Assembly (NCBI GenBank): GCA_022059125.1
Contig: JAEUWY010000001.1
Location: 5,394,001-5,458,000 of the forward strand
Reading direction: 5' to 3'
Length of the DNA stretch: 64,000 nucleotides
DNA from: Corynespora cassiicola
Taxonomy: Eukaryota > Ascomycota > Dothideomycetes > Pleosporales > Corynesporascaceae
The notes below the pieces were generated by a model. That model did no database searches and had not been told where the DNA came from. It saw only the letters and a list, made by a program, of their open reading frames with translations. The position numbers were made by a program, and so were the translations under genes. Of the stretch, positions 47,584-58,137 are shown piece by piece (positions within the stretch are counted from its first letter, which is position 1; the number at the start of each line of letters is the position of its first letter).

Positions 47584-48847
47584 ATGGCAGATCTAGCCAG
47601 CAGGAACTACCTCCGGTGGGACACTCCGGGGGTGGAAAAGATTCCTCCAGGTGAAGAAGAGGACATTAGTGCGGTGGCAGATCAGATCAATCTGATCCAG
47701 AAGACGCATTATAACAAGACACGCCATTCGTATGGAGGAACTCATGCTCGTACGCACGGAATTATCAAGGGTAAATTCATCGTGTTGGACGATTTGCCCC
47801 AACATCTCAAACAAACTGAGCTTTTCGAAAAGGGAGGCGAGTTTCCGGTCGTTTGTCGATATAGCACAGAGCCTGGTGATCCGGGTCTCGATGTTTGTCA
47901 TAAGCCTTAGTATGTTGTACCACTCTAACAATTTCAGGACCGAATTCCTCAGCCCCGTGGGTTCGCGATGAAGCTTTTCGGCGTGAATGGAAAGCATTTT
48001 GAAGCCGGCGAGAAACTTGGCCTCTCGACCCAGGATATCGAATTTAACAGCACTCCCGCACTCGATCTTGCCGACGCCAAAACTACTCGCGAGATTATTG
48101 ATCTACGAATCAAGCATGGAGGTGACCAAAAGGAACTTTACAAGCACCTCGAAGCCCGCAAGGACACTGAGCTACAAAAGGCACGCGATGGGGTGCGAAA
48201 TACTCATCTCGAGTCTACAAGACAGTACTCTCAGACTGCGTACCGGTTTGGAGATTATGTGATCAAATACACGCTTATCCCGAGCTCAGAGACGCAAAAG
48301 AAGCTGTATGAAGAAACTGTTCGGCCAGACCATGGCGACGATATTCTCCACCGATGGCTTCAGAACTTTCATCACGACCATGAGGCAGAATATCTTTTCC
48401 AAGTTCAGGCCTTGGAAAACCTCGAAGATCAGCCGGTAAATTGCATTACACTGCCCCATGCTTTTCGGCACAGCTAATGCGCCCTCAGGTCGAATACGCC
48501 GGCAAGATCTGGGACCCAGAAAAGTATCCCTTCCAGACAGTCGCCAAGATGGTGTTCCCAAAGCAAGAGTCGTTTGACTATGAGCGCAAGGCTTTTTGGG
48601 AAGACCATATGCGCATCGATCCCTGGCTGGGTCTTGAATCGCTGCGCCCTCTGGGTGGCTCAAATCGTTTGCGACGCGTTGTATATCCCCGGAGCAGCGC
48701 TTTGCGGCGTAAGTTGAATGGACGCAAGGAAGTGCATGTCAATAGTATCGATGAGATTCCGTAAGTGACTAGCTTTGGTTTCCTGTTCTGAAATTGACCG
48801 ATGAGTACAGGGACGGAGAAGGGAATCATGTCAACGGTAAACTTTGA
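47584..48847 (+). CDS. Small catalase-like heme protein
   Basis: Four exons: 47584-47892, 47938-48435, 48489-48760 and 48811-48847, total 371 residues. The distal His is in GGTHARTHGI (residue ~54), like the VHARG block of catalases. CRYSTEPGD and DRIPQPRGFAMKLFGVNG match the catalase VRFSTV and RDPRGFAVKFYT blocks. Asn lies in IEFNSTPALDLADAK, and a proximal Tyr candidate is in RQYSQTAYRFGD. It lacks the N-terminal arm and the C-terminal flavodoxin-like domain of large catalases, so it belongs to the minimal/SrpA-like branch of the family, some members of which are peroxidases. Catalase activity is not assured. No peroxisomal SKL or signal peptide; it ends VNGKL. The first donor is GTTTGT, a weak but usable form. 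Confidence 0.9.
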
Positions 48848-49238
48848 TCCAGAGGTCTATCTTCATTCGTACTGTAGTTATCAATCTTGAAAATCTGTTA
48901 GTGATGTCAATCCTGCATCTACCTAGGAATTTGAATAAAGAGAGTACCTGATTGTTCGGGTCCTTCAGTGGGCAGCCCACGTGATGACGCGATGTTTGCG
49001 CTTTCCCTTATTGGGATGCAGTATCCTATTTGGGCATGCGGTAGGCCAACTCAGTCCAGCCTTGCGAACATATCCAATTGCGCTTCATTCACCTTGTCGT
49101 CTAAATGTCCCTCAGACAAGGGTAGGAGAGCATATAAGCCAATCTTTTCCTCAACTGCCTCTTCTTTCTGGTATCCATCAGCTTCAAGTCTGCCTCTGTA
49201 ACCCGCCGACTCTTGTTTGAGATTACCCTTCGCGCATC
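48848..49238. other. Intergenic with TATA-like element
   Basis: 391 bp; a GCATATAAGCC motif near 49130 sits about 105 bp before the next start. Nothing else seen. Confidence 0.5.
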
Positions 49239-50873
49239 ATGAAGTCATTCCGCTCCGCCATCACCGCCCGCAAGGCTGGCATGAATAGCAACCCCACTTC
49301 CGCCAATAGCCCTGTGTTCATGTGCTTTTCCATCTCGGGAGAGCAGGTCAAGCCCCCCAAGCGATCCAAGTTTTCCGAAAGGAGAAAGGCAGAGGTCATG
49401 GAGGTCAGAAAGCAGGGTGCATGTCTGAGATGCCAAATTCTCAAGCGAACAGTACTTCTGAATTCTCTCGAATTCAATTTGTCTTGATGCTGATTATAGA
49501 TAGTGCTCTGGGAACAATCCATGCGACAATTGTGTCACTGTTATAAACGCAGCTCACGGATCACGTGTCCTCCAGTGGACTGAGTGTGTACGTTATACAT
49601 TAGAAGATGTCAACTTATTCTGGGACAGATGCATGGGTAAGATTTTCACTTGTATAGCTGAAGCTTGGTTAATATGGCATAAGTAGTGGACGGCTTGGTG
49701 GCCAAGGAAAACACCACGCATGATTCCGAAGAGTTCGAATGGTCGACAGACATTACCTTTGCAATGTATTATCCAGTACATATTACGGGTATATTCGATG
49801 AAGACTGGTGGATCTTCATCACCCACAAGCTCAAAATAGTATACCCAGGCTGGGGTAAGGTTCCACCAGTGTTAAAAAAACATGCATAGTTTCAAAATCG
49901 CGCTGCTGGTATCGCATTTTGATTCTATCATGAAAAAGTCAAACCTACAAGATCCGACTTATTGGTGGACCAATTATCACTGGCTTCGAATTTTACTAAT
50001 ATCAGTATTTGAGATGTTGCTTGTGGAATTGTCTTCAAACGTAAGAAGCCATTGTTTTTTTATGGGAAGATAGTCAATGGTAACTGACAAGATCTGTAGA
50101 TGGTTTCAGATGGTTTCTATTATACCAAAGATCCTGGTGGCCCTGATGGTAGAGTAGAGGCACTCTTTCGCTTGCTTCACTACTACATGGAAGTGTGCCT
50201 GAGAATAGGAGGGAATTTGGCCAAGCCCAATTCCGGCGATAAACTCTGGAGATTCATTGCCAATCCCGAGGAAGACTTCTATTATCATCAGCTTGATGTG
50301 ATCCGTGAAAAGGGCAATCAAGTACTGTGCCAAAACATTACTCAAGCAACTGAAGGTTACCGAACTATTCTTAGTGCGCAAGCTAAGCAAGACAGAATAC
50401 TGGAGGTAATTTACAGACGTGAGGATGAGCTTGCACTCTCTGCTAGAGCCAACCAGGTCTCCCAAGGGACGAGGTCCACTTTATCCACAAACATATTTAA
50501 CTTTCCTGCATCGACCCTTGTACATCTCAGAGACCGAGACCGGGCAAGGGAAGTAAACGCAGATTGCGAGATCGAAAGTAAGGATCTCAATGGTGATGAA
50601 CCACCTAACTTGTTGGTACAAGAATCTCCTTGGCCTGAAGACCAGAGTGCGACGCTGGACTTTGATTTCGATTTTGACGCTGCCCTGGAAGCACAATTTG
50701 AGGCAATAGAAGGAAGGCAGACTGATTTCTCAAACGAGTACGGCACTGACGCAAACCCGTTCACGGCACTGGATGGAGACTTGGAGATTGACTTTGGGCA
50801 CGGCTTTACCCCGGAACAGCTGGATGAAGGCACAGATCTGCCATGGTTCGACAGCAACTGCCGTGCGACATGA
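49239..50873 (+). CDS. Second variant six-cysteine-cluster protein, unknown function
   Basis: Proposed exons 49239-49451, 49504-49636, 49687-49854, 49952-50040 and 50100-50873, about 458 residues. Residues ~65-105 give ACLRCQILKRT|CSGNNPCDNC and, 17 residues on, WTEC: CX2CX6CX5CX2CX17C, identical in spacing to the gene at 19763. The first intron falls before the same third Cys codon. Shared flanks are VFMCFSISGE before it, RKQGACLRC at its start, and GSRVLQWTECVR at its end. The final exon is acidic (LDFDFDFDAALE) and resembles an activation region. The junction 49855-49951 is uncertain: its acceptor is AAG, and an alternative is CAG just before 50005. A DNA-binding role is inferred from the cluster and acidic tail, not shown. 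Confidence 0.7.
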
Positions 50874-52036
50874 TGGCGTCCCCACCCATATAGATTGCGG
50901 CTCTGCTGTCATCGGGCCTGACAGCAGGTTGCGCACGGGCGGCTTCGTACGAAGGCCTGGGACGAAGTGGGGGTCAAGAGGGGCTTAGCGGAGGATGGGT
51001 TTCGGGGAGGGTTGGCGCGGGGCAACAATAGACGAAGGTAGAAAAACAGGGCGCTTGAGGACCGGCCCGTCTCATGGCATTTGGAGAGTAGTTGGAGAGT
51101 AGTCGTACAGACCAAGGCGGAGCGTAACAGCATGGGGAGAAGCCTCCTGTACGCGCTCTTCTATTTCGGCGATACGAACAGACTTCTAGAAATGGAACGC
51201 GAGAAATTATTCCAGGAAGTGGTACGGCATCAGGTCTGAGAAGTGCCGGCTGAGTGAGGCTGGGGCTCCCCTGGCGGGAGCGTGCGTTCGGCCGTGAATA
51301 GCAGGCTCACGTGACCCGGGCCCGCCGGCAGCCCTGAACAGGACCTCGACCTGGAAGCACGAGGGCCAGGCGATGACGCAGGAGAAGGGGAGTCGTCAGC
51401 TAAATAAGGCCGCAGCGTCAGGCTGAGCTGTCGACACTCGCACGCACTCTGCGCAGTCTGACCCCCCACCGCTTGGCGAAGGTGCAGGCAGCTCGGGTTC
51501 GCGTTTCAGCCCGGGCGCCCGCACACCCGCGCCACCCCTTCGCCGGCGAGCCCTCGACCCAGCCCATCCCATTCCCCCCCGTGCGGTGCGCTCAACGGCG
51601 GCCGGAGCGCCTTGCGAGCGCGCGACGTGGTAAGACGCGGACAGGCGTGCCTGGCACAGGCTGTGCGGTGTGTGGGCACAGCACGACGGGCCCAGCGAGC
51701 GCGCTTCCCACTGGCCCGGAGCCTGGACGATGAAACGAAACGAGGCCGCGACAGAGGGCGCGCCCGTTCGTGCTGCGTTTCAGGTGAGCGCGCAGGCTTA
51801 CCCATGGCGTTTTGGGGTTGGCCTGTTGGCCTGCGGCCCTCTCTCAGCTGCAGGACACGCCGAGGTGGTGTTTGGTTAAGTCGAGTCGTGTGGCCTGTTT
51901 TTTGGTCAGGCAACAAGGCTTTTTAGGTTCCCTCTGGCCCTTAAGTCGTTGTCCCTCGCCCGCCCGTCCAATTGCTGCCGACCCGCTCTCCCATCCAGTG
52001 TCTTTTTTCTTGTTTGTTTGCTTGCTTTCCGCGCTC
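50874..52036. other. Intergenic, GC-rich, upstream of the C2H2 gene
   Basis: 1.16 kb. Frames are open but unsupported (Arg/Pro/Ala-rich translations). CT-rich sequence at 51945-52030 just before the ATG is typical of a fungal transcription start zone. Confidence 0.5.
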
Positions 52037-53857
52037 ATGATGGAGGGTGGATATGCCCCCCACTCCATGTTTGCAGCCGAGACGGGCGCCCATCTGAGCT
52101 ATCAGATGGATGTAGATCAGCCTGGTGCTTTCTACTCCGCCCAACCCGCTGAGCACGTCAATCGCCAGCCGCACATGGCCGATCAGAGTCCTGGTGAGAA
52201 ACAATCCGTCACGTCGAAACATCTTGTCCGAACCGTCCCTAACCACTGCGCAGAGTACAATTACAGATTCTCCGGCCAGTGGATGGGGAGCAGTGCCATG
52301 CGCCCCAGCAACAATGTATCGCACCGCCGCCACCACTCTGGATCTACCCAGTCTTCTCTCTCGTCCTCCCAGTACCGGTCCTCCAGTGGAAGCAACTTTT
52401 CGCAGTGGCGACTTCGAGATTCCATGACCTCGACCAACTCCGCCGGGTCCAACCTGTCCGAGTCCGCACGGAAGCATTACTTGGCGCAAACGGAATCCTC
52501 CTTCAACTTGGACTCATCGGTGCCGTGCTCGCCTACCCACGGACATGCGGAAGAGCCGCATCAAGGCCCCCATGGTGACGTACCGCCCCAGGACAGGGAG
52601 CCGTTTGCGACATGTGTCTCGCGCACCAAACGGTCTCGGCGATCTAATAAGCAGCCCAGGTACTGGTGCACCTCTTGCAAAGAGGGTTTCGGCGAAAAGT
52701 ACGACTGGAAGCGGCACGAGGAAACATACCAGGAGCGTTTCGACATGTATGAGTGCGACCTCTGCAAGAAGACGTACTTCCTCGACAAGGACTTCATCCA
52801 CCACCACCAAAAAGGCCACCGATGCAAGACATGCGCCGAGAATCAGCACGTCGAAATCGCAAAGAGGCCACGCAAGGCCAGGACAGGATGGGGCTGTGGA
52901 TTCTGTGTCCACTTTGACGCTGACTGGACCGACCGGTGTAACCACATCGCGTGGCACTTTGAGAAGAACGGCGACACCATGGACAACTGGAAGCACAGCG
53001 TCGTCATCCTTTCGCTCCTCAAGCGCCCCTCCATCTACTCGGAATGGATGGACCTCCTCTACCGCAAGAAGGAGGCCAACCCTCGCTTTGGCTGGAACCA
53101 ACACGAGACAGGCCGCGCAGAGGGATATCCGTACACGCGCACTTCGGCGCAGCTCCAGGACCTCCTCGAATTCTACACACCGGACCAGGACTCCAAGGCC
53201 CTGGTGCGCCTCGCCTACGAGCTGGGCCACCTTCGCTCACGCAGCCGCACAAACAGCCTTCCCCGCCCCCAAACCCAGGCCGAGGACCCGCATCATCATC
53301 ATCAGCATCCGCAGCAGCAGCAGCAACATCATCATAATCAGCAGCAGCAGCCGCTTCAGCACCAGCACCAGCACCAGCATGCCGTAATCTCCGACTCTGC
53401 ATCACAACTCAGCGGCACGACCGCATACTCTGCCCTCGAAACCACGCCACCACCCCAACAACAGCAACCCACCACCATGACTCCGCCGCACCCGCCGCCA
53501 CCACGCCGCCGCAGCTCCTCATCCCCCGACAAGGCCCTCCCCCAACTCCCGCAATTCTTCGCCTCCAGGTCGCAAGTCCCACCCAAGAAATTGCAGCACC
53601 AGCACCAGCGACACCACAGCCAGCAGAGCCAGCAAAGCAGCAGCAGTAGCAACAGCAGCGGCAGCGGCAGCGGCGGTGCCGGTGCGCACACTTCGTACCT
53701 CATACCCGAGCTCAAACGCGACTCCGAGTCTTGGGATCGCTTCCTGAGTACCATCATCGAGGACTATATTCCGCCGACGGCGGTGACGGAGATTGGGTAC
53801 GGAGATGTGTATGAGGGGCGTGTGGCGGGGGTGCAGGGGGTGCGTGGGTATCGGTAA
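52037..53857 (+). CDS. C2H2 zinc-finger transcription factor with His/Gln-rich tail
   Basis: Two exons, 52037-52193 and 52254-53857, give 586 residues; the 60-bp intron has GTGAGA, CTAAC and CAG signals, is 3n in length and has no stop, so retention adds 20 residues. Residues ~1-190 are Ser/Asn-rich. Fingers: YWCTSCKEGFGEKYDWKRH, YECDLCKKTYFLDKDFIHH, a CKTC element, and CGFCVHFDADWTDRCNHIAW ending in HF. After that is an LLKRPSIYSEWMDL helix. The tail has His/Gln repeats (CAC/CAG codons) and Ser/Gly runs. Nuclear DNA binding is expected. The array matches the gene at 56096, which suggests a common origin. The fingers' wide spacing and odd third element differ from classical tandem fingers. 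The target is unknown. Confidence 0.85.
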   Translation: MMEGGYAPHSMFAAETGAHLSYQMDVDQPGAFYSAQPAEHVNRQPHMADQSPGEKQSVTSKHLVRTVPNHCAEYNYRFSGQWMGSSAMRPSNNVSHRRHHSGSTQSSLSSSQYRSSSGSNFSQWRLRDSMTSTNSAGSNLSESARKHYLAQTESSFNLDSSVPCSPTHGHAEEPHQGPHGDVPPQDREPFATCVSRTKRSRRSNKQPRYWCTSCKEGFGEKYDWKRHEETYQERFDMYECDLCKKTYFLDKDFIHHHQKGHRCKTCAENQHVEIAKRPRKARTGWGCGFCVHFDADWTDRCNHIAWHFEKNGDTMDNWKHSVVILSLLKRPSIYSEWMDLLYRKKEANPRFGWNQHETGRAEGYPYTRTSAQLQDLLEFYTPDQDSKALVRLAYELGHLRSRSRTNSLPRPQTQAEDPHHHHQHPQQQQQHHHNQQQQPLQHQHQHQHAVISDSASQLSGTTAYSALETTPPPQQQQPTTMTPPHPPPPRRRSSSSPDKALPQLPQFFASRSQVPPKKLQHQHQRHHSQQSQQSSSSSNSSGSGSGGAGAHTSYLIPELKRDSESWDRFLSTIIEDYIPPTAVTEIGYGDVYEGRVAGVQGVRGYR

Positions 53858-54546
53858 GGGAGGCAGGGTTGGCGGGCCAGCTGTTTTGAGTATCTGGCGT
53901 GGTAATGCGATGCGGGCATGCGCTTCGGATGCCTTTTTGGTTTTCTTATCATGGATTGTGCTATAGGCATGGTATGGCATCGGTGGTGGTCTGTTTGCAC
54001 GGACCATGTTTTGGTCTCGTTTTCTTAATATCTCTCTCTTCACCTTTCCTTGCTGCCTCTCTCTCTCTCTCTTTGGGCCTTGCATGGATATGGATTTTTT
54101 TTCTCAACGGTGGAACGATTGCATGCTTGCATGGACGGATAAATGATGGGATACCCCGACCGGAGCCGAGCCTCCTTGGTTTTTTTTTTTTTCACACACT
54201 GGCTGGAATTCTCAGCGTGTGGATATGCGCGCCTGCGCACAACTTTGTATTTGTAGGTTTGGAGGCGACTGGCGTAGATGTGTATGTGTATGGCAGAGGG
54301 CAGATGTTGACAATTGAAAAGGACGCGCCATGCGCGGCTTTGAACACTCCCCATCCATTTCCAATGCGCGTCCGACCTTGGCAAATCTCGACTCTGGAAA
54401 ATCTTGCTCGTGCAGGATCGACGAGGTTTCCCTCCCCCAAAAGATCGATCGATCGTCTTGGATGCGGATGGATGCGCTGTGCAGGCAGACACCCCTGCCC
54501 GCACCCAAGAAATCAACCCTTGAACGTCAACTCAAATGTTTCCTCA

Positions 54547-54569
54547 CCGGTTCCCCCCCCCCCCCCCCC
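54547..54569. repeat. Poly-C tract
   Basis: A run of about 17-20 C, followed by GGCC; non-coding. Confidence 0.8.
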
Positions 54570-55110
54570 GGCCAGGCTAGATTCTTGCGGCCTGGCGCGC
54601 TGGGTCGGACTTCCCTAACGGGCAGTCCATCTATCGCCGTATCGGGGTGCTGGCGTTTCACCTGAAACGAGGGACCTGCCCTGACGGGGTGTCACGGGTG
54701 GGCGGCTTCTGCCTGGTTGGCGGGTTGTTCGGGGGAGGGGGAGGGGTGTTGGGCGAGGATCAGGGTGGTGGGCTAGATTATCTGGGGTGGATGCGCGTCT
54801 TCACCTGAGGGGGAGGCTGGTGAAAGATTTGGTGAGTTGGCGGGTGGAATTAGGGTTGTCGCTAGGTCCAGGAGGGAGTGGTATATATGTAGGTGTTGTT
54901 GGGGTGGGTGGGATATGAGGAGCAGACATCGCAACTGAGCATACGGAAAATACTGCAACGACATCAACAGCCTACTCGATAGAGAATTGTTCTCATTCAA
55001 TCCATAAATCTGTAGGGAAAAAAAAACTAGTCATTTCATTCTGGATGGTATGACGCCTGGTAGTACAGTATGCAGTCCTTAACCCGGAGGTATACAAGTC
55101 CACAAAGCTG

Positions 55111-55374
55111 ATGATGTTTCTACAGGTCCAAGATATAACCGCCAAAGACGACAAAAAAGTACTCATGACAATCGCGTATACGCCATCTCAGTCAAACCCC
55201 CGGGAGCAGACCTCTCAACATGAGAACTTCGCTGCACAGTCTCGTCCAGATACTCGGCCGACCCCGAAGAAGAAAAAGGAACAGGATGATTTAGAGTCAG
55301 AGCGACTGAAGATGTGGCTCGATGAGAACTTCAAAGATGGCTGTTGGAATGCTTTGGCGGATGCTAGAAGGTGA
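55111..55374 (+). CDS. Orphan small open frame, doubtful
   Basis: 87 codons, lysine-rich (PTPKKKKEQDDLESERLK) then MWLDENFKDGCWNALADARR, which is more protein-like than most frames here. No intron partner, no domain, no homolog recognised. Could be a small hypothetical gene, or chance. Confidence 0.2.
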   Translation: MMFLQVQDITAKDDKKVLMTIAYTPSQSNPREQTSQHENFAAQSRPDTRPTPKKKKEQDDLESERLKMWLDENFKDGCWNALADARR

Positions 55375-56095
55375 TCCGTGGGGAAGAGTTGTCGGAAACC
55401 AGTTTGTGCCTGTTTTCATCCTAGAGAATTCATCCTCAACGACTGTCTGTTAGCGCTCATAGTATAATGACTAATATGAAAAAAACTCTAATGCATAATT
55501 CGTAATACTGTATTTTCTGGTGGCTTGTGGTTGAATGTATTCCCCGCTATGTTTCTCACCAAGTAAAGATCATACAAGAACGTAGCACAGTGGTATATTA
55601 CCTAGGAGTGTATAACGTCAACAGCAAAACTCATGGAGCAATGTTTGCGGTACTATGTTGACTTTACGAAAAGTGCTCAATCGTCAGACACATTTGCAGA
55701 GGCCATTCTAATTGTTAAATAGCTAGGTACAAGCCATACAGCTCCTAACTCACATCTCACTTAGGCAACTGCTGGAATACTTCAATAAGCTCAAGCGCTA
55801 CATGATGTTTGATTAATTTTGAGAGTTGCAATAAGCCTGTGGCGAGCTGCTGTGCAATACAAGATATTTGGACTGGAAGGCGAAATGGGTTGGGGGGCGG
55901 AAATGCATGGTCCAGGGTGTATTGCACTAACCCTACTCGGGAAGACCCTATCGATAACTTGATTCCCTGGGTGCGGCGCCCGGCACCTTAACCATCTCCA
56001 GCTCAGCCAAGCCTCATGTTTCCGACTATAAATCAACGGCTGCGCTGCGAAGATGCACTGTTAGTCTAACAATTCTCCTTCGCATCCTTCGCACC

Positions 56096-58137
56096 ATGAA
56101 TCTTATGCTGGACATGGAAGAGGCTGACTTCACGACTCTCTTCGGTGACCAATACACCCAGCCTCAATGCGGCGGGCCGGCATGTACTTCCTATGGCTGC
56201 CTCGAATGCAACGCAGCATTGGAGCGAGGCTCAACACAGATCTTTGACCATTCTACGACTGTACCCGTCTCAGCGCAACGGGAGCCCCAGCCATACGCAA
56301 CCAACGATCCTTCTTTTGACTATCTGATGCAGTCTTATACCTTTCCCATGGATGAAACAGAACCATCAGCTTATATTGCCCAGCCTGGTGAGACAACGGA
56401 CCATTCGATCGGGAATATTGCACCATATGAACCAGCAGGAACAATGGGGTACGATGATTTGTTTGCCACGGATCTCTTCAGCATCACAGAGTCAGAACCC
56501 AAGAGTGTGATCCCAAACGCCAAAACATATACCAGTCCCATGATAAAAAACTTTGCAAAAGCCCGTAAGCAGGCAGAATCGCGACATGAAAGAAACAGAA
56601 AACCTTTAGACAGGCGACGCACTCAGCCGCGGATTCCCCCTGAATCAAGAAAGATTCTTGAACAATACTTTACAATGACCTGCTACCCGGAAAAATGGGA
56701 GTACCAATCTCTTGCTTATCAGGTAAAACTCCCAGTAGAACGGGTAAAGAATTGGTTCAGCAATGCGCGCGCTCGCAAACCCTTGCCAGGTAGGATCCAA
56801 TATCAAAAATCGAAGTACTGCTTCTCACTTTGGACGTCATAGGAGAAAATCAAGAAGCAGAATTGTCGAGCGAAAGCCTCAAGATGCTAGAGGAATCTTC
56901 CAGTTCAAGATGCTCACCACCAATGGAAAATTTTCTCCTTGGACCTTCTGAGTTAGATGGATTCAATGTCGCAGAGGTTGAAAGGGTGATGCATGAGAAT
57001 GGCAATCTTGGCTTTCCTAACATGGATATTGCATGGCAGCAATCGCGACCCGCTTCCATAGTCTCATCACATGTGTCTTCGGCGAGTTCTGCTAGGTCGA
57101 ACAACAGCATGAGTACTTGTCGTAGCGGTACCTCTGAGATGAGCCAGTTGTCCTCAGGAAGTCGGGCTCGTCGGCCAGGTCGAAGGCGGTTTCTCCACAA
57201 TTCAGAAAGGCGAGCTTCAAGCGATCGTTCATACACTAAATCCGTGGAAGAACCGAATCGTGGGCCAGCATCCAATCTCGAATCGGAGAAAGAAGACTCT
57301 TCGGCACGCACAAAGGCTGGTAAAGTATATCACTGCACATTTTGCGACAGTTCTTTCGACCACAAATGGACTTGGGCGCGTCATGAAAGGACAGTCCACG
57401 TTCCACGAGAGATTTGGATCTGCTGTTCCGTGGAGATTGACGACACAGACTTCTGCATGTTTTGTGGGACTCCAAATCCTGGCCCAGACCACACTTTTTC
57501 CCACGGATATCAAACGTGTAAGCTCCAAACTGAAGAACGAAGAACCTTTTATCGCAAAGACCAGTTCATCCAGCATCTTCACCAGATCCATTACTCCGAA
57601 ATCAAACACCCGCACGAATCAGCTGGGTGTATATCCGGCGATCCTCCTCAAGAATCCGGATGTTTACATCTCACCAAGATATTCCGGCGAGACGTAATGT
57701 GTTTTGAGTCAAGCAGGGCTCATCTTCACTGCGGATATTGTGGTGAAGATTTGCCGAATTGGAAATCCCGGTGCAAGCATATTGCTAATCACTACTTTTC
57801 GCAACCGTATCTCAAAAAGTCTGCCTGGTGGCCGTCTCGTCTTTCTCTTACTTTCACTCGCAAAGAATACTGGTGGTCATGCCGCTGCTTGTTAGATACA
57901 GAGATGCTCATCTTCCGTTCTTGCCTTCTATGTCCGCACCGTAGCAAAGATACCCTTCAACACATAGAGAACTATCATGTGCCCAGAGCATGTTCTCAGG
58001 AGAAATTTTACAGCAGGGAGCTCTTCTTCGAGCATCTTGTTAAGGAACATTATGCTCAAGAGAAGAAGACCGGATTTGAAGGATTTCTTTTGATGGGAGC
58101 ATATCAGAACAATAGTAGATATTACGTGGGACCTTAA
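56096..58137 (+). CDS. Homeobox plus C2H2 zinc-finger transcription factor
   Basis: Two exons, 56096-56789 and 56843-58137, 662 residues. Residues ~175-230 are a homeodomain: RIPPESRKILEQYFTMTCYP then LPVERVKNWFSNARARK, with the helix-3 signature NWFSNARAR. After a Ser-rich linker come zinc fingers: YHCTFCDSSFDHKWTWARH, a CMFCGTP element, FYRKDQFIQHLHQIH, and HCGYCGEDLPNWKSRCKHIA, then two more Cys/His groups ending LKE-type (LVKEHY). The family of homeobox-C2H2 proteins occurs in Pezizomycotina, often tied to development. Exon 1 is rich in acidic residues (MLDMEEADFTTLFGD), perhaps for activation. It lies 2.2 kb after the related C2H2 gene, in the same orientation. The intron was chosen because LPG|ENQ closes the phase. 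Confidence 0.88.

Larger units (their letters stand above)
53858..56095. other. Intergenic between the two zinc-finger genes
   Basis: 2.2 kb with a CT repeat at 54058-54073, T-tract at 54179-54192 and a poly-C run at 54547-54569. One orphan frame, 55111-55374, is listed separately. Nothing else supported. Confidence 0.55.

Noticed and set aside
47466..47654. Upstream ATG giving a hydrophobic N-terminus (KPLFFAAAAVIYTSFGF)
   Set aside because: Only 23 bp after the TATA box, in another frame from the catalase-like core, and no intron of workable length joins them.
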